A stretch of DNA of 64,000 bases from Melieria omissa (taxonomy: Eukaryota; Arthropoda; Insecta; Diptera; Ulidiidae), in assembly GCA_963971225.1 (NCBI GenBank), contig OZ020267.1, forward strand, positions 84,991,648-85,055,647, in the 5' to 3' direction. Positions 21,953 to 32,681 of this stretch are shown piece after piece. The notes beneath the pieces were generated by a model. It was not told the DNA's origin. It ran no database searches and was given only the letters and a program-made list of their open reading frames with translations. The number at the start of each line of letters is the position of its first letter. The stretch's first letter is position 1. The position numbers and the translations under genes were made by a program.

Positions 21953-22300
21953 TATACAAAACAACAGCATGTAGCTTATCTCCAACGTTTTAGTGTAGTC
22001 ATATAATTTTTTTCTGTGTAAGTTTATATTACAGCTCGTTGTAGCATTTTAACCCTTTATAAAAGAGACTGTTTTTTCAGATTCTGTTTTATAAAAAGGT
22101 AATTTAAAATCGTTTCTCTTTCTTGTGTTTCTATCATGAACCTCGTAGTTAAGTTTAATATTAGTTCTTAAATAGTCTGGCAAATATCCATTCTTAATGT
22201 TATATATAAATTTCATGGTGTGAAAAAAAAATTTGTTGTTTTACGCTTAGCCAATTTAAGCTATGTAGCATTTATTTTATTGGGGTATCATAGCGTTTAT
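21953..22300 (-). pseudogene. LINE C-terminal region
   Basis: The minus strand here reads as the C-terminal end of a LINE ORF2 (an IKNGYLPDYLR-like block, then NTRKRNDFKLP and a FIKGLKCYN-like end) followed by 3' UTR. It lies between the TTAA element and the mariner, both of which inserted into the LINE. Confidence 0.65.
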
Positions 22301-24005
22301 TTAACCCATTTTCGGCCGCTGGTCGATTTTTCGACCAGCCACTTTGAAGTAGAGAAGCTCTGCACTTAAACATTATATCTTTGAACTTTTGATGCATAAA
22401 ATAGCTTTGGTCTTTTGGTAACCCCTCGAAATAATAATTTTTTTTTAAAAAGATCAATTTAGAGATGTTGACGAAGGCACGAAAAAAAGCATGTTATTAG
22501 TCATATTTTGAATATTCTGAAAAATATATAACCTTTTCAAATTATCGATTTATTATTGGTTATTTACGAAGCCTAAATACCAAATTACCACAATCAATTG
22601 ATATCCATAAGATTATGCAAATATTTTTAGCTCTCAGCGCCGCGTACTTTTCAGTGGTCGAAAAATCGACCATTGGCCAGAAGCAGGCCCGACGAGAGGG
22701 GGGTGATAAAGGTGGCATTCACACCGGGCCCGGAGTTTCTAGCGGGGCCCGGATTTCAATCGAAATCTCAAAATTTGGGAAAAGTTTAATATGCAATCGT
22801 AACCGTAAAAGAATGTAACTGGTGTATTATCTACTTATCGTAATCAGACATTATGCAGACGGGCCCGGGCCCAACATTAAAAAATGTTTTCTTCGTAAAA
22901 CAAAAAAAAATTGTCAAAATATTTTACATTTGAATCGTTGAAAAAAATCCGAAATTGGTAAGTTCAAAATATTGCGCACTATAACTTTGCATACGCGTAT
23001 ATTGCTGCGATTGCTGCTAGTGTTCACTAAATATCAGTAGCGGACTATCGATAGTCTAGGTCTATCGATATTTAGTGATTGTTACTCATTCAACTGCTAC
23101 CAGTGTGACCAATTGTCAGGGCCTAGTAAGCGTGTCAGCACTGACAAACAGTAAGGCGCCCTCTTGTTGATAAATAGGGCAATTCAACCCCGACATAACC
23201 TGAAAAGTCGTTGGATTGTTTTGGTTGACTTTGTGTAAGAAAAACACCGTTGTTTACTCTTAATTTTTATTTCAATTTACTCCGTCCGCTCAGTAGCAGA
23301 TCTCAAATTCAACAACCACGATTTTGCCTGCGACACCGTCCTAACGGGAGTCGCTCACAACGCCCACCTGCCGAGCACTCAGCATGCTGAATCGCGGCAT
23401 TGCCCGATCACACTGAGCCGACGTTGCCATCCCAATAAATTGTGTTCTTATTCTCTAACACTTTGTATACAAGTTTACAGGTGACAGGTTTATTCGATTC
23501 ATGTGTCTCAAAATTACGATCGATCGGCAATGAAAGAGTGTTTTTCGGAAACACAAAATCGGCAATGAAAGAGTGTTTTTCACAAGTAAGTGAAGTTTTT
23601 TTTTATTTGTCTGTTTGAACGTTTTCCGCAAGTACGGGCCTTCGTTAAACAAACTCAGCGATTCCTGATGACAGGTAGGGAAATTCCTGGAAATTTGGCC
23701 TATCGGAGGTAACTACCACCGGGCCCTGATATCCTCTCGACGGCCCTGGCCAGAAGTTGTTATGTATGTACATATGTAAGCCAACAATTGTTTGTTTTCA
23801 TGCTTGATTATTATCTGACTAAAACTATGTACATATATATTTGTTTTTATTTGAAATTCAATTTTTATTTATTTAGAAAAAAATTTTGTAAAAAAAAAAC
23901 ACAAAAAAAATCCAAAAATATTCTTGATTAAGGTCCTAAATGTAAGTCCTTAGAAGGAATTCGAAAAATATTGGCTATTTCTGGTAGCGGCCGAAAATCG
24001 GTTAA
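22301..24005. mobile_element. piggyBac-like TTAA element (non-autonomous)
   Basis: It starts TTAACCCATTTTCGGCCGCT at 22301 and ends AGCGGCCGAAAATCGGTTAA at 24005, so the TIRs are about 18-20 bp and the TSD is TTAA. Just inside the left end is a hairpin TGGTCGATTTTTCGACCA (22320-22337), and a matching ggtcgaaaaatcgacca lies at 22655-22672. No transposase is visible; a hAT-like insertion occupies most of the interior. Inserted in the LINE. Confidence 0.8.
22684..23748. mobile_element. hAT-like element nested in the TTAA element
   Basis: The left end CAGGCCCGACGAGAGG and right end CCTCTCGACGGCCCTG are inverted, and GCCAGAAG flanks both (22676-22683, 23749-23756), an 8 bp TSD. The interior contains GGGCCCGG boxes near each end, a short inverted repeat around 23030-23080 (actatcgatagt), and gene-less text at 23116-23460 that could be an LTR relic. 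No transposase. Confidence 0.8.
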
Positions 24006-24109
24006 AATGAACCTCATAGCTTTATTTTGCATTTTCTGCAGCTTTGCAATTTGAACATCTCAAACAAAACAAAACAAAACAAAACAGAACAGAACAAAAT
24101 TGTGGGACA

Positions 24110-25339
24110 GTAGATAAAATGGGGCTCAACAATTGATCTATGTATTTTTATTTTATAAGGTGTACTTAAATGTTTGCAGGTTCTTTTAATAAATTTTCTT
24201 AGCTATTTTACTTATAGTGAGGTCAATATGGTCGTCAAATTTCAATTTAGCATCAATTTGAATACCCAGATACTTAATACTTTGTACGTTTTCAATTTCT
24301 TTATTATTTATTTTAAGGCTTATGATATTTGCAACAGTTCTTCTTGTTATGATCATGAATTTTGTTTTATCAATATTAATTTTTAACTTGTTAGCACAAA
24401 GCCAAATATAGAGAGCATCTAAATCAGCTTGTAACTTTTCTCTTATTTCATTTTCGTTTGTGCCATTTATCGAGATTAATGCATCGTCAGCAAACAGCTT
24501 TATTGTACTAAATTTTAAAATAGAATTAATATCGTTAATATAAGTATTGAATAAGATGGGAGTCAGAACTGAACCCTATGGTAGGCCAATCTTGACGTCA
24601 CACTCTTCTGAAATTGATGAACCGATTATTGTGCGTTGTTTACGATTAGATAAGAAACTCTCAAACCACTCCAACTCTACACTTCTAATCCAAGGGCTGA
24701 CAATTTATCTAATAATATTTTATGGTTAATTGTTTCCAATGCTCTTTTTAGATCGACAAAAACCGCTAATATCGAATTTTTATTGTTAAGTTCCTCTTTC
24801 CACTCAGCTAAAACCATGTTTAAAGCTGTCTCGCAGGAATTATTTTCCCTAAATCCTGACTGTTGAGGTATAAGTATCTTATTACTTTCTAAATATTGCA
24901 CTAATTGGTGTTTTACTACAGTTTCTAAAATTTTTTCATCACAGGGTAATGTGTTTATTGGTCGCAGCTCTTCTGCTTTTATGGTGTTTTTAACTTTTTC
25001 GATTGGGACTATAATTGAAGTTTTCCACATGTTTGGCACTACACCACTGCTTAGGCTTTCACTTGTGATTTGTGCATAAAAGAAACCTAAATACGGCACA
25101 GAATCCTTTACAACGCCTTCAGATAGTAATTTTTTCCCTCCCTTCTTGTTTTTAAACTTCTGGACTATATCTTCGATATCCTTAGCTGTAACATGATTAA
25201 ATTTAAAACGAGTATTTGACTGATGAGATATATTAGTGTCTCTATCAACAACTTCTATATTGCTGCTTATATCTGCAATGCTATCTACAGGGTATTTCAA
25301 TTGAAGTGTAACATGTTCAATAGTGGTTTCTTTAATCAA
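24110..25339 (-). pseudogene. LINE reverse transcriptase (broken)
   Basis: The first frame (25339-24677) carries RT motifs: LRPINTLPCDEKILE, QQSGFRENNSCETALN and FVDLKRALETINH (catalytic Asp in VDLKRA). A frameshift near 24690 leads to EWFESFLSNRKQRT, a GLP-stop-GSVLTPILFN block (a TAG where Q is usual), and FADDALIS as the catalytic FADD box. LCANKLKINIDKTKFM follows. The sequence near 24060-24110 then runs into an AAAAC microsatellite. RT would copy the LINE RNA at a nicked target. This copy has at least one stop and one frameshift. Confidence 0.8.
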
Positions 25340-25389
25340 TATTAGTAATTTTTATTTGAAATTGATCTCAAATTGTCAGAAACTAATTC

Positions 25390-25640
25390 TTTTTAAGGAC
25401 TTTTATTTAATTTTCAATATGACCTCCTTTTGATTCAATAACAGCAGCCAATCGACTGGCAAATGTATCGCAAGAAGCTCGAATTACGCCCTGCGGAATT
25501 TTCGTCCACTCGCGGATCAGGACACGTTTCAGGGCATCGATGCTTTCATATTCATTTTGCGAGACCTTATTTTCCAAAATGCCCCATACGGCAAAGTCCA
25601 TAGGATTGAGGTCTGGGGGGCTACTATGTAACTCGATTCG
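25390..25640 (-). pseudogene. 3' fragment of an ITmD37E-like (mariner/Tc1) transposase
   Basis: The minus strand encodes SPPDLNPMDFAVWGIL, the region around a catalytic position in the Tc1/mariner superfamily. It is followed by ALKRVLIREWTKIPQG and an end FASRLAAVIESKGGHIEN with stop at 25407. The C-terminal block resembles the ITmD37E group. Everything upstream of about 25615 is lost or replaced by unrelated sequence. A natural 3' end is plausible near 25390. Confidence 0.65.
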
Positions 25641-25725
25641 AAAGTTGAAACTGCTCGAAAGTTGAATTCGATCCGAATTTACAGGGCTATTCTGGCAACT
25701 ATCTTTCAACTCACCTCAATCTTTC

Positions 25726-25970
25726 TGTACAATTCGACGCGGAGCGGGTTAAATAAAATACCGGAGTGTTCGGGTTTGTTGGGGTTCTTTATTCGTCTAC
25801 GGGTGACTAACGAATGTTGTACAAAGAATACATGAAACATTGAACGACACAAACGGCCGAAGCCGGGGAGCAGACAATAGGGGGAAATATGAGTACAAAA
25901 GGTGAAGGAAAGGAAGGGATTAGAGGTGGGATCGACAGATCACTGTACAATCACAGCACTCATTTAGCCA
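25726..25970 (-). repeat. BEL-A 3' LTR
   Basis: This 245 bp LTR has TG/CA ends and looks identical to 30987-31231. Confidence 0.93.
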
Positions 25971-26171
25971 TCGTGGCCGCCATTGCAGAGTGCAATTAAT
26001 GATGTGTCCGGGTGTCGGGTTGCCGAGACCTCTGGTGGTCTAGCTGCTGGGGGTGCGGCTCACGACAGACTGGCTGTGGATGCGCTTAGGGGTGCGCTGA
26101 TAACCTCTTTGCGTTGGATGATCGGTCGGTCCGTGCGGAGCAAGACTGAGGCACCTGCTGCGATGGTTGAT
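25971..26171 (-). other. BEL-A predicted 3' exon before the LTR
   Basis: On the minus strand CTAATCTTTTTGCAG precedes 26171, a good splice acceptor at the same place as in elements B and C. The downstream frame is short (about 28 codons, Ser/Arg-rich, starting DQPSQQVPQSC) and has no zinc knuckle. The exon resembles B's in sequence (caatctcagcaggtgcc-type text) but is truncated compared with C's. Confidence 0.4.
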
Positions 26172-26199
26172 CTGCAAAAAGATTAGATGTCAGAGGATG

Positions 26200-27035
26200 G
26201 AAATTAGAATGTGGACATCGTGTGCATGGGAAATAGTGGCTAAGCTGCAGGGTTTGCGTAAGCCGAGGGAATATGGGAAAAATACATATAACAATTGGCC
26301 AAGTTGCCATTTACTTTTTCGAAGTGAATGGGGATTTTCGGAGTATTTTTAGATATATATATTCCTGTTCGCAGGGCTCGAGAGAAGCAGGAGACCCGAC
26401 CGAGAATGTCGGTTTGCTCTTCGAGAGGGTGGTGGCAGTCAACCGCTCTTTGATCCGGAGTTGTAACTGTTTGAGCATGAGAATGGCTGGAGCCGTTCCA
26501 CCCGAGAGGGAGATCTTATAGATCTTGGAGTTTATACCCGATCAGTCCGACGTCTGCGGGATTTGCAGCGTTTGGAGCACGTCGCACTGGAGTGGCGACT
26601 GTCCTCTTTTTGGACCCGGGATGGAGTCGGTGCAATGAGGAATTGCGAGGGATTGCAATTTCCGTCAGTTGCTGTGAATGTGGGCCGTTTTTGGCGAACC
26701 CCTTTGGGAGGTTTCATTGGAGGCGAAAGCCCTCCTGCGGGGTCGAAACGGTTGGCAACGAAGGGGGGAATTTGCCGGTTTGGGAATGAGTTTGCAGGAG
26801 TAGTAGGTTCAAAGCGATTTTCCATTAATTCCTGGGGTGGAAACCCTACGGGATTGAGGGCGGCAATCACTTGCGAAAGAGCTTCCTTTAGGGCAGGAAG
26901 ATTATTTCGAAGGGCGTGTCCAGTGTGCATATGGCGACTTGGTACCTCTGTGGCACATGTCAAATGCGAAGAAGGGGTACTGGACCGCTTAATACCCACC
27001 CGAATACTGTATGCTGAGCAAGTAAGCTGCCACAT
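26200..27035 (-). pseudogene. pol: BEL-A pol remnants
   Basis: After a frameshift at the end of the protease, the minus strand reads [20 protein letters not shown], then TPANSFPNRQIPPFVANRFDPAGGLSP. These are two short pieces of the RT/A17-peptidase region that are separated in element C. Further on (26520-26340) comes a piece matching DQRAVDCHH and EEQTDILGR, again present in C. The RT catalytic YVDD block, RNase H and all of integrase are deleted. The deletion junctions match those of element B where the two can be compared. Confidence 0.75.
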
Positions 27036-29026
27036 ACATTCCGGTGGATACCTTCGAGCATGATCTGCGGGATGAGATCACTGCCAATCACTATATCAAT
27101 CTGCGCTGTCTCGAAGGGATTTGGATCAGCGAGTTCTAGCATGGCGAAATGTTTCATATTGGGAGCGTTTATGTGGGAAGATGGGAGCGAATTCGTAAGC
27201 TCTTGGAGCACGATTGCTTGCACGGGGAGTTTCGTGCTCGATTGGGGGACTGCCAATGTAAAGAAGCATGTATGATTGGCATTTTGCACAATCTGACCGC
27301 CCATGCCCGAGATTTGGACGGGGGATTTCTCGATCGGCAATTTGAGGCGTTTCTGGACCTTCGCGGAGATGAAGGTACGCTGAGAGGCTTGATCGATCAA
27401 CGCTCGAACTTTGAACAACTTTCCTGCGTGCTCAATAGACACCAGTGCCGTAGGCAGAAGGGATTGGGTGCCATTATTGGAGTGTAGGGCTTGTACTTTG
27501 GGCGTACTTTGCCTGGAAGATGTGCGGGGTTGCGCATCCGAAAGGGAAGAATGAGTAGCAGAGTTGTTGTGCTTTCGTTTTGGAGCTGTTGCGACCTGTG
27601 ATTGGGTCGTGGTCGAATATAACCGATTAAGCGATTGAGAGAGCTGCGCATTGCCTTTGGGGAAATGAAGCATGGAATGGTGCTTCATTTGGCAATATAC
27701 GCACGTAAAATTGCTTGTACAATTCTCAACAAGGTGGGATGTCGCAAGACAATTTACGCAGAGATTGTGCTTCTTAACGTATTTTAATCGACTCTGGGGG
27801 GTGAGTCTTTTGAAGCTCTGGCAAGTCCGTATGGGATGATTTGCGTTGCAGAGTTTGCACGCGAAGTCCCTTTTCACTTGAGTGTGATAGTTAAGGGATT
27901 TGTGTGGCCGATTTGGGAGGACATTGGAAGTCGAAGGTTGAGACGGTTTCGTCTTAGAAAGGCGAATACTTTGCAACCGTTCAAGTACCTCATATCTGCC
28001 GGTCAGGAACTTATCCATTTGCGACCAGGGTGGCAGATCCTTCCGGGATGTCAATGATTGCTCCCATAGAGCAAGTGTCTCTTGGGGCAATTTGGTACAA
28101 CATATGTAAACCAATAGCGGATCCCAATTGTCAGTGTCTACGGCCTGAGAATTGAGAACAGACAGACAATTGTTTATAGTGCTTTGGATCCGCTGTAGTG
28201 CCTCACTATTTTCAGTGTGGGCAGGAGCGATATTCAAGAGGGATCTAATTTGAGTGTCAACGAGTATGCGCTTATTTTCGAAGCGGGATCTTAGGGCTTC
28301 CCACGCGAGTCCGAAATTCTCATCGGTTAATGCATATTGCTTTACAATAGCACCGGCTTTGCCTTGCGTCTTGTATCGGAGGTGATACAATTTTTGGGCT
28401 GGAGTGAGCTGGGGGTGGTTGATGTAAACTGCCGTAAACATGTCCCGAAAGGACGGCCATTGCTCATAGCCCCCGAAAAAGGTTTCGCTATCACAAGGTG
28501 GAACTTGTAGGCAAATGTAAGGGGTATTTGCTGGTTCTAGGGGTCGAACCGGTTCCATATGCGCAGCGGGCTGGGGGGACTGAATTTGGAGCATCTCAAT
28601 GATGTCCGACATCTGAGCCATGCACAACTCGTACTGGTCTGTGCAGGCGTCGATTTTTTGCCTAGCCGACTCTTTGAAACCGTCGGACTGGCTGTTGTCT
28701 TCAGCAATGAAGACTGCCTCATGTGCGCACATAAGCCTCTCCCATTGGGCTTGCAAATTTTTTTGCTTAATTTGGACCAGGGATTTGGTCAAATCCTCAA
28801 TGGGAGCCAATGAAAATTTTGTGCATAATTGCACGAGTCTATCGGACTCGAAAATGAATTTTGCAACACTGGGATCGGTTGCTTTGGGGGTAGTAAGTTT
28901 GGAGCGTGTGTTGGGTGGCTCCCGAGTGACAGGAACTGTCAAACGTGCACTGGGTGACTTTGGAGATCTGGAGGAAGGAGTCTCCATTGTGACAAGTTGT
29001 CGTTTGGGTGATCGCTCCATAGGCAT
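26960..29026 (-). CDS. gag: BEL-A Gag-protease (long open frame)
   Basis: One open frame of about 688 codons. I choose the Met of MPMERSPKRQ (29026) rather than the Met three codons upstream (29035) because element C begins at the equivalent MPVERSPKK. Order: basic N-terminus; coiled segment (residues ~60-150); DUF1759-type capsid domain from FFGGYEQWPSF (~185); zinc knuckles CKLCNANHPIRTC, CVNCLATSHLVENC and CVYCQMKHH (~390-450); BEL aspartic protease (DUF1758) from ~530 with ALIDQASQRTFIS (~545) and SDLIPQIMLEG. The protease active site normally reads D-x-G; here it is DQA, so protease activity is doubtful, whereas element C keeps DQG. The Gag could still assemble particles. Confidence 0.85.
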   Translation of the reverse strand: MPMERSPKRQLVTMETPSSRSPKSPSARLTVPVTREPPNTRSKLTTPKATDPSVAKFIFESDRLVQLCTKFSLAPIEDLTKSLVQIKQKNLQAQWERLMCAHEAVFIAEDNSQSDGFKESARQKIDACTDQYELCMAQMSDIIEMLQIQSPQPAAHMEPVRPLEPANTPYICLQVPPCDSETFFGGYEQWPSFRDMFTAVYINHPQLTPAQKLYHLRYKTQGKAGAIVKQYALTDENFGLAWEALRSRFENKRILVDTQIRSLLNIAPAHTENSEALQRIQSTINNCLSVLNSQAVDTDNWDPLLVYICCTKLPQETLALWEQSLTSRKDLPPWSQMDKFLTGRYEVLERLQSIRLSKTKPSQPSTSNVLPNRPHKSLNYHTQVKRDFACKLCNANHPIRTCQSFKRLTPQSRLKYVKKHNLCVNCLATSHLVENCTSNFTCVYCQMKHHSMLHFPKGNAQLSQSLNRLYSTTTQSQVATAPKRKHNNSATHSSLSDAQPRTSSRQSTPKVQALHSNNGTQSLLPTALVSIEHAGKLFKVRALIDQASQRTFISAKVQKRLKLPIEKSPVQISGMGGQIVQNANHTCFFTLAVPQSSTKLPVQAIVLQELTNSLPSSHINAPNMKHFAMLELADPNPFETAQIDIVIGSDLIPQIMLEGIHRNVCGSLLAQHTVFGWVLSGPVPLLRI

Positions 29027-29039
29027 TTTGTACAAAAAG

Positions 29040-30986
29040 GCTCGACAGAGGGTAAAAAGTTTGAATATATATAAATGTACGGTATTGTAAAATAGACGTG
29101 AAGTCTAACCGCGTCCGCGCGAACGATAATTGAGTATGGGAAGAATTCGTTAGTACTCTCTGTCGAGTAAAAACGTTTACAACCGTGTGTGTAAACGTAT
29201 ATGGAAATGTATATGTATATGGAAAGTTGTATGTGTAATAAATAAATGTGAATATGGGAATTGAACAAAATTTGTGTATAAGTATGTGTATTGGGAATAT
29301 ATGTATATGGGGAAACAAAAAAAATTTGTAAATGTGAATGGGGAATGTATTTATAAGAATGGGGAATGTATGTACTAGAATATAAATATATTATAAATGT
29401 GTAGTCAAATGTGTGAAAATTTGTTTTTATTTGTGAAAAAGTGAATTTTTTTTTGTTTGGGAATGTGAATATGTGAATATACACGTATGCGTGTGTATAA
29501 ATTTGTGTGTGTATATATGTAATATGTGTTTATAAATATATTTTTGTATTTATATATATATGTGTATGAATATGTGTATATATGTATATATATATATATT
29601 TGTATTTATGTGTATATATGTGTATGTGATTATTTGTACGAGTATTAGTGTAAGTAACGTGTCAAAATTATTTTGTGTACCAACAATTTTTGTGTGCGAG
29701 TGGGGAATGTTTGTCCCACTGTATGCACTTTGGGTGGCAGCAGATGTGCAGTGAAAGAGTATGTGCAGCACTATTGAAAATTTTCGAAGTCCTAGAAAAT
29801 TTTTCAATATGCTGCAGAAAATGAGTAACTCGTCCCACTGTGCTTGTTTATTTACTTCTGCTAGCGAGAGTGGAAAAATGCTTAGGCAGCGGGAGTGCTT
29901 GCTGCTTGTGCGTGCGTATATCGCACAAAGCGAAACGCGAAAATATACACAGGTGGGAGAGCGCGAGATCAACAGCTGGAGTGGTCGCTGCTGATCTGCG
30001 GTATGTACAAAGCAAGAGAAGGGGAAATGTGCAGATTAGAAAATTAGTGCGAAGCAGGCTGCAGCGAGAGTTTTTGCTGCTTTGCCTGCGTAGGTCGCAC
30101 AAAGGGAAATGTGAACACAAAAAGCGCAAAATTATGTGCAGCAGCGGGATTGCTTACTGCACTGCGCTATTTTGTATGTGTACAAGCTACGTGTACACGA
30201 GAAGCGGGCTGTGGCGGGGTGGATACCAGTATAATTTTTGAACTGGATTTTTTTTAGGGTTTTTTATTTTGGGAATGGGTATATATTTTTATTTATTTAT
30301 TGATTTTTTTAATATGTTTTGTGTTAGTGAATGTGTAATGTTAAGTGTTAATTTTGTAATAATAATTGTTGGGCTTATCTTTTTGGGGCCCAGTGCCCGA
30401 GAATGGGGATCTGCACTACTGTTTGTGCGTTTGTCCGCCGCTTGTGCGCTGATGTGTTGGCTGTTGTTGTTTGCCGTTGTTGTGTGTGTTTGTTGTTGTT
30501 ACGTGTTCTGCTGCCCTTCTTGTCTGCTTTGTGTTCTACTGCTGTGGGTGTGTTTGTTGTTGTTAGTGCTGTTCTCTGCTGTGGGTGTGTTTGTTGTTGG
30601 TATGCGTTCTTCTGTAGTCCCCGTTTGCTAAGTGTTCTGCACAACACTGCACTGTCTTTTAAGTGTCTAATGTGGTTGGAGTTTGTTTTTGTTTTAACTT
30701 TTGTTATTTTGGTTTCTGTGATTTTATTTTATTTGTGCACTGTATTCTGTTTGTTTGTTACTTTCACTTTTTTTTTGTTTTTAATCTTTGCACTTTGTGC
30801 ACGGTTAAGTTATCGTTGTCACACTTTTAGTTTGTTGCACTGTTTGTTTTCTCGTAACTATGTGTTTTTTGTTGTGAGTGTCTTTTCACTTTTTCGATTT
30901 TTTGTTTGTATTTTAATTTGTTTTATAGTTATTTTAAAAATATTTGTTTACCGCGTCGGTTCTATCGCGAGCGGCTCGAAGGACCA
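29040..30986 (-). other. BEL-A leader: PBS, repeats, hairpin, microsatellite
   Basis: A ~1.95 kb untranslated leader. The minus strand begins TGGTCCTTCGAGCCGCTC next to the 5' LTR (primer-binding site, 30969-30986). Then come an A-rich stretch, several AACAACAAACACACCCACAGCAG-type repeats (30440-30600), a gggcccagtgcccgag box (about 30390), three GC-richer units with CGCACAAAG boxes (29880-30170), and a hairpin of the ttgaaaattttc/gaaaatttttcaa type at 29775-29812. A (TG/TA)n microsatellite follows at 29280-29640. I find no conserved ORF. Confidence 0.75.
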
Positions 30987-31231
30987 TGTACAATTCGACG
31001 CGGAGCGGGTTAAATAAAATACCGGAGTGTTCGGGTTTGTTGGGGTTCTTTATTCGTCTACGGGTGACTAACGAATGTTGTACAAAGAATACATGAAACA
31101 TTGAACGACACAAACGGCCGAAGCCGGGGAGCAGACAATAGGGGGAAATATGAGTACAAAAGGTGAAGGAAAGGAAGGGATTAGAGGTGGGATCGACAGA
31201 TCACTGTACAATCACAGCACTCATTTAGCCA
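30987..31231 (-). repeat. BEL-A 5' LTR
   Basis: This 245 bp LTR lies upstream of the leader in element orientation. TSD CTTTC follows at 31232-31236. Confidence 0.93.
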
Positions 31232-31236
31232 CTTTC

Positions 31237-31715
31237 GAAGTACAAAAATCTTTCGAAAGACAATTTGCTATTCTAGCAACTATCTTGAAAGCTTTTTTCC
31301 GTAACATGAAAGACAGTTTGAAAGATGTGCTTTTGGGGTCGTCTTTCAGCTTGCAAAAAGTACGTGCGTTGTGTTTGTGTTATGAAAAGAAACGATATAC
31401 GTATATATATAATATATATGGACATATTTTATAAAAGAATGCAATTACTTTTTTAATTTTTACTTCAGCTTGATTTCTTCAGCCATTGATTGAAATTTTT
31501 GAAATTTTGTTTGAATTTTTCATTTCACGACGGATGGTTCGTTTGCCAACAGTATTGCCAGCATCGAACAGAGCACTTGGTTTACAAATGTGAGATTTTG
31601 ATGAAGGATGAAAGAAAACGTAAAAATACACCAATTAACAGCAAAAGTACATAATATAAATCGGCCTAAAGTGTTTGTTATATGGTACATCTTCATATGC
31701 TGTTCATTGCCTTAA
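31237..31715. other. element O interior, no gene seen
   Basis: This resumes the host TIR element after BEL-A (ctttcgaagtac, then tgctattctagcaactatc, an internal copy of the element's own terminus). It is AT-rich with CTTTC repeats and a short (TA)n run at about 31400. No coding signal. Confidence 0.5.
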
Positions 31716-32437
31716 GGAGGCTTTCCCGTTTTTCGGTTTCAAAAAAATCGTTTTTTTTTTTACAGAAATCGATTTATAAATACTATAACAATATGAAGCC
31801 AAAGTTTCATAATGAAATATGCAATAGTTTTGAAGTTATAGCCAAAAATGTTTCGGCGCGCACAGCCTCGCGTACGCTTTAAAAAAACTTTAATCGCGTT
31901 TTCCTCGAAACCATGTTTTTGTGACGTTTTTTACACTTTTTTTCGGATCTAATGAACCGATTTGGATAAAACTGAATTTCACGTGTTCACAAATGAATTC
32001 TCTATCGCACATCATACGATTTTTTCAATATTGTGAAATTTCGATTTTTAACCACACTTTTAGTACCAAAATTGTGCGAAAAAAATCGATTTTTTTTCAA
32101 ATTTGCGCCAAATTTCACCAAGTTGAAAATTTTCAAAAATCCTACGATGTGCGATAACTAAAACTATGTAATTAATGAAAATGATGGTCAATTTGATTTC
32201 AGATAAACCGTACCCGAGAAAAGTGTAAAAAACTGGGAGTATGTTTTCCAAACAAGGCAACATAAGTACTTGGCAAGCCGGCGGCCATTTTGTTTTTTTT
32301 CCAAAAAAAAATTTTTTTTCAACTCACTATTGTAACAAACAAAATAAAAAAGAATTACAACATTTTATCAAACTGTCTTTCCAAAATTAATTCTTGAAAA
32401 ACATCTCATTTTTCGACGAAAAAACGGGAAAGCCCCC
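31716..32437. mobile_element. TTAA-flanked MITE
   Basis: The left end GGAGGCTTTCCCGTTTTT and right end (complement GGGGGCTTTCCCGTTTTTTCG) are inverted, with TTAA at 31712-31715 and 32438-32441. It has no ORF. The interior text gtgacgttttttacac ... gaaccgatttggataa resembles 708-765 near the left edge of the window. The TSD fits piggyBac or Kolobok; the termini do not decide. Confidence 0.7.
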
Positions 32438-32681
32438 TTAAGGTTAACAGCCCTATTCTGGCGAAAGTCTGACAATTGATTTTCTATTCAACGCTTGTTA
32501 GATTTTTGATCAGGATTTTTTGTTAGCCTATTCTTACGCAAATCTGACAAGCAGAGAGCTGTCCAATTTCACCACAGCGAGGTGAAAAGTTCTGTTTGTT
32601 CTGGTTTCACTGTGAATGACAAAAAATAAAAAAGAAGAAGAAACTGCGAAATTAAAAAAATTTGAAATTGAATTCAAATAA

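Larger units (their letters stand above)
20578..25345 (-). mobile_element. non-LTR retrotransposon (LINE), 5' truncated, multiply interrupted
   Basis: Minus-strand RT sequence at 25339-24100 continues through the C-terminal region at 22300-21955. It ends in an A/T-rich tail (aaataaataaata complement) at 20578. Insertions of a mariner (20713-21952) and a TTAA element (22301-24005) split it. The endonuclease domain is missing, so the copy is 5' truncated near 25345. The clade is Jockey/CR1-like by general RT sequence; I cannot be more exact. Confidence 0.8.
25726..31231 (-). mobile_element. BEL/Pao element A (recent, pol-deleted)
   Basis: Two 245 bp LTRs (TGTACAATTCG ... TTTAGCCA) at 25726-25970 and 30987-31231 appear identical at every position I compared, and CTTTC flanks both (25721-25725, 31232-31236). 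The coding strand is minus. Internal order: leader, long open gag-protease frame, short pol fragments, predicted 3' exon. At 5.5 kb it lacks most of RT, RNase H and integrase, so it needs proteins from a full element. Identical LTRs imply a very recent insertion. Confidence 0.95.

Noticed and set aside
23116..23460. Possible solo LTR (TGTCAGGGCC ... TCTCTAACA)
   Set aside because: TG/CA ends can be drawn, but no TSD is visible and no matching second LTR exists in the window.
26563..27487. Plus-strand open frames across BEL-A
   Set aside because: They are antisense shadows of the gag-pol coding strand, which has recognisable domains.
29280..29640. Tyr/Ile/His-rich minus-strand ORF
   Set aside because: It is a translation of a (TG/TA)n microsatellite in the BEL-A leader.
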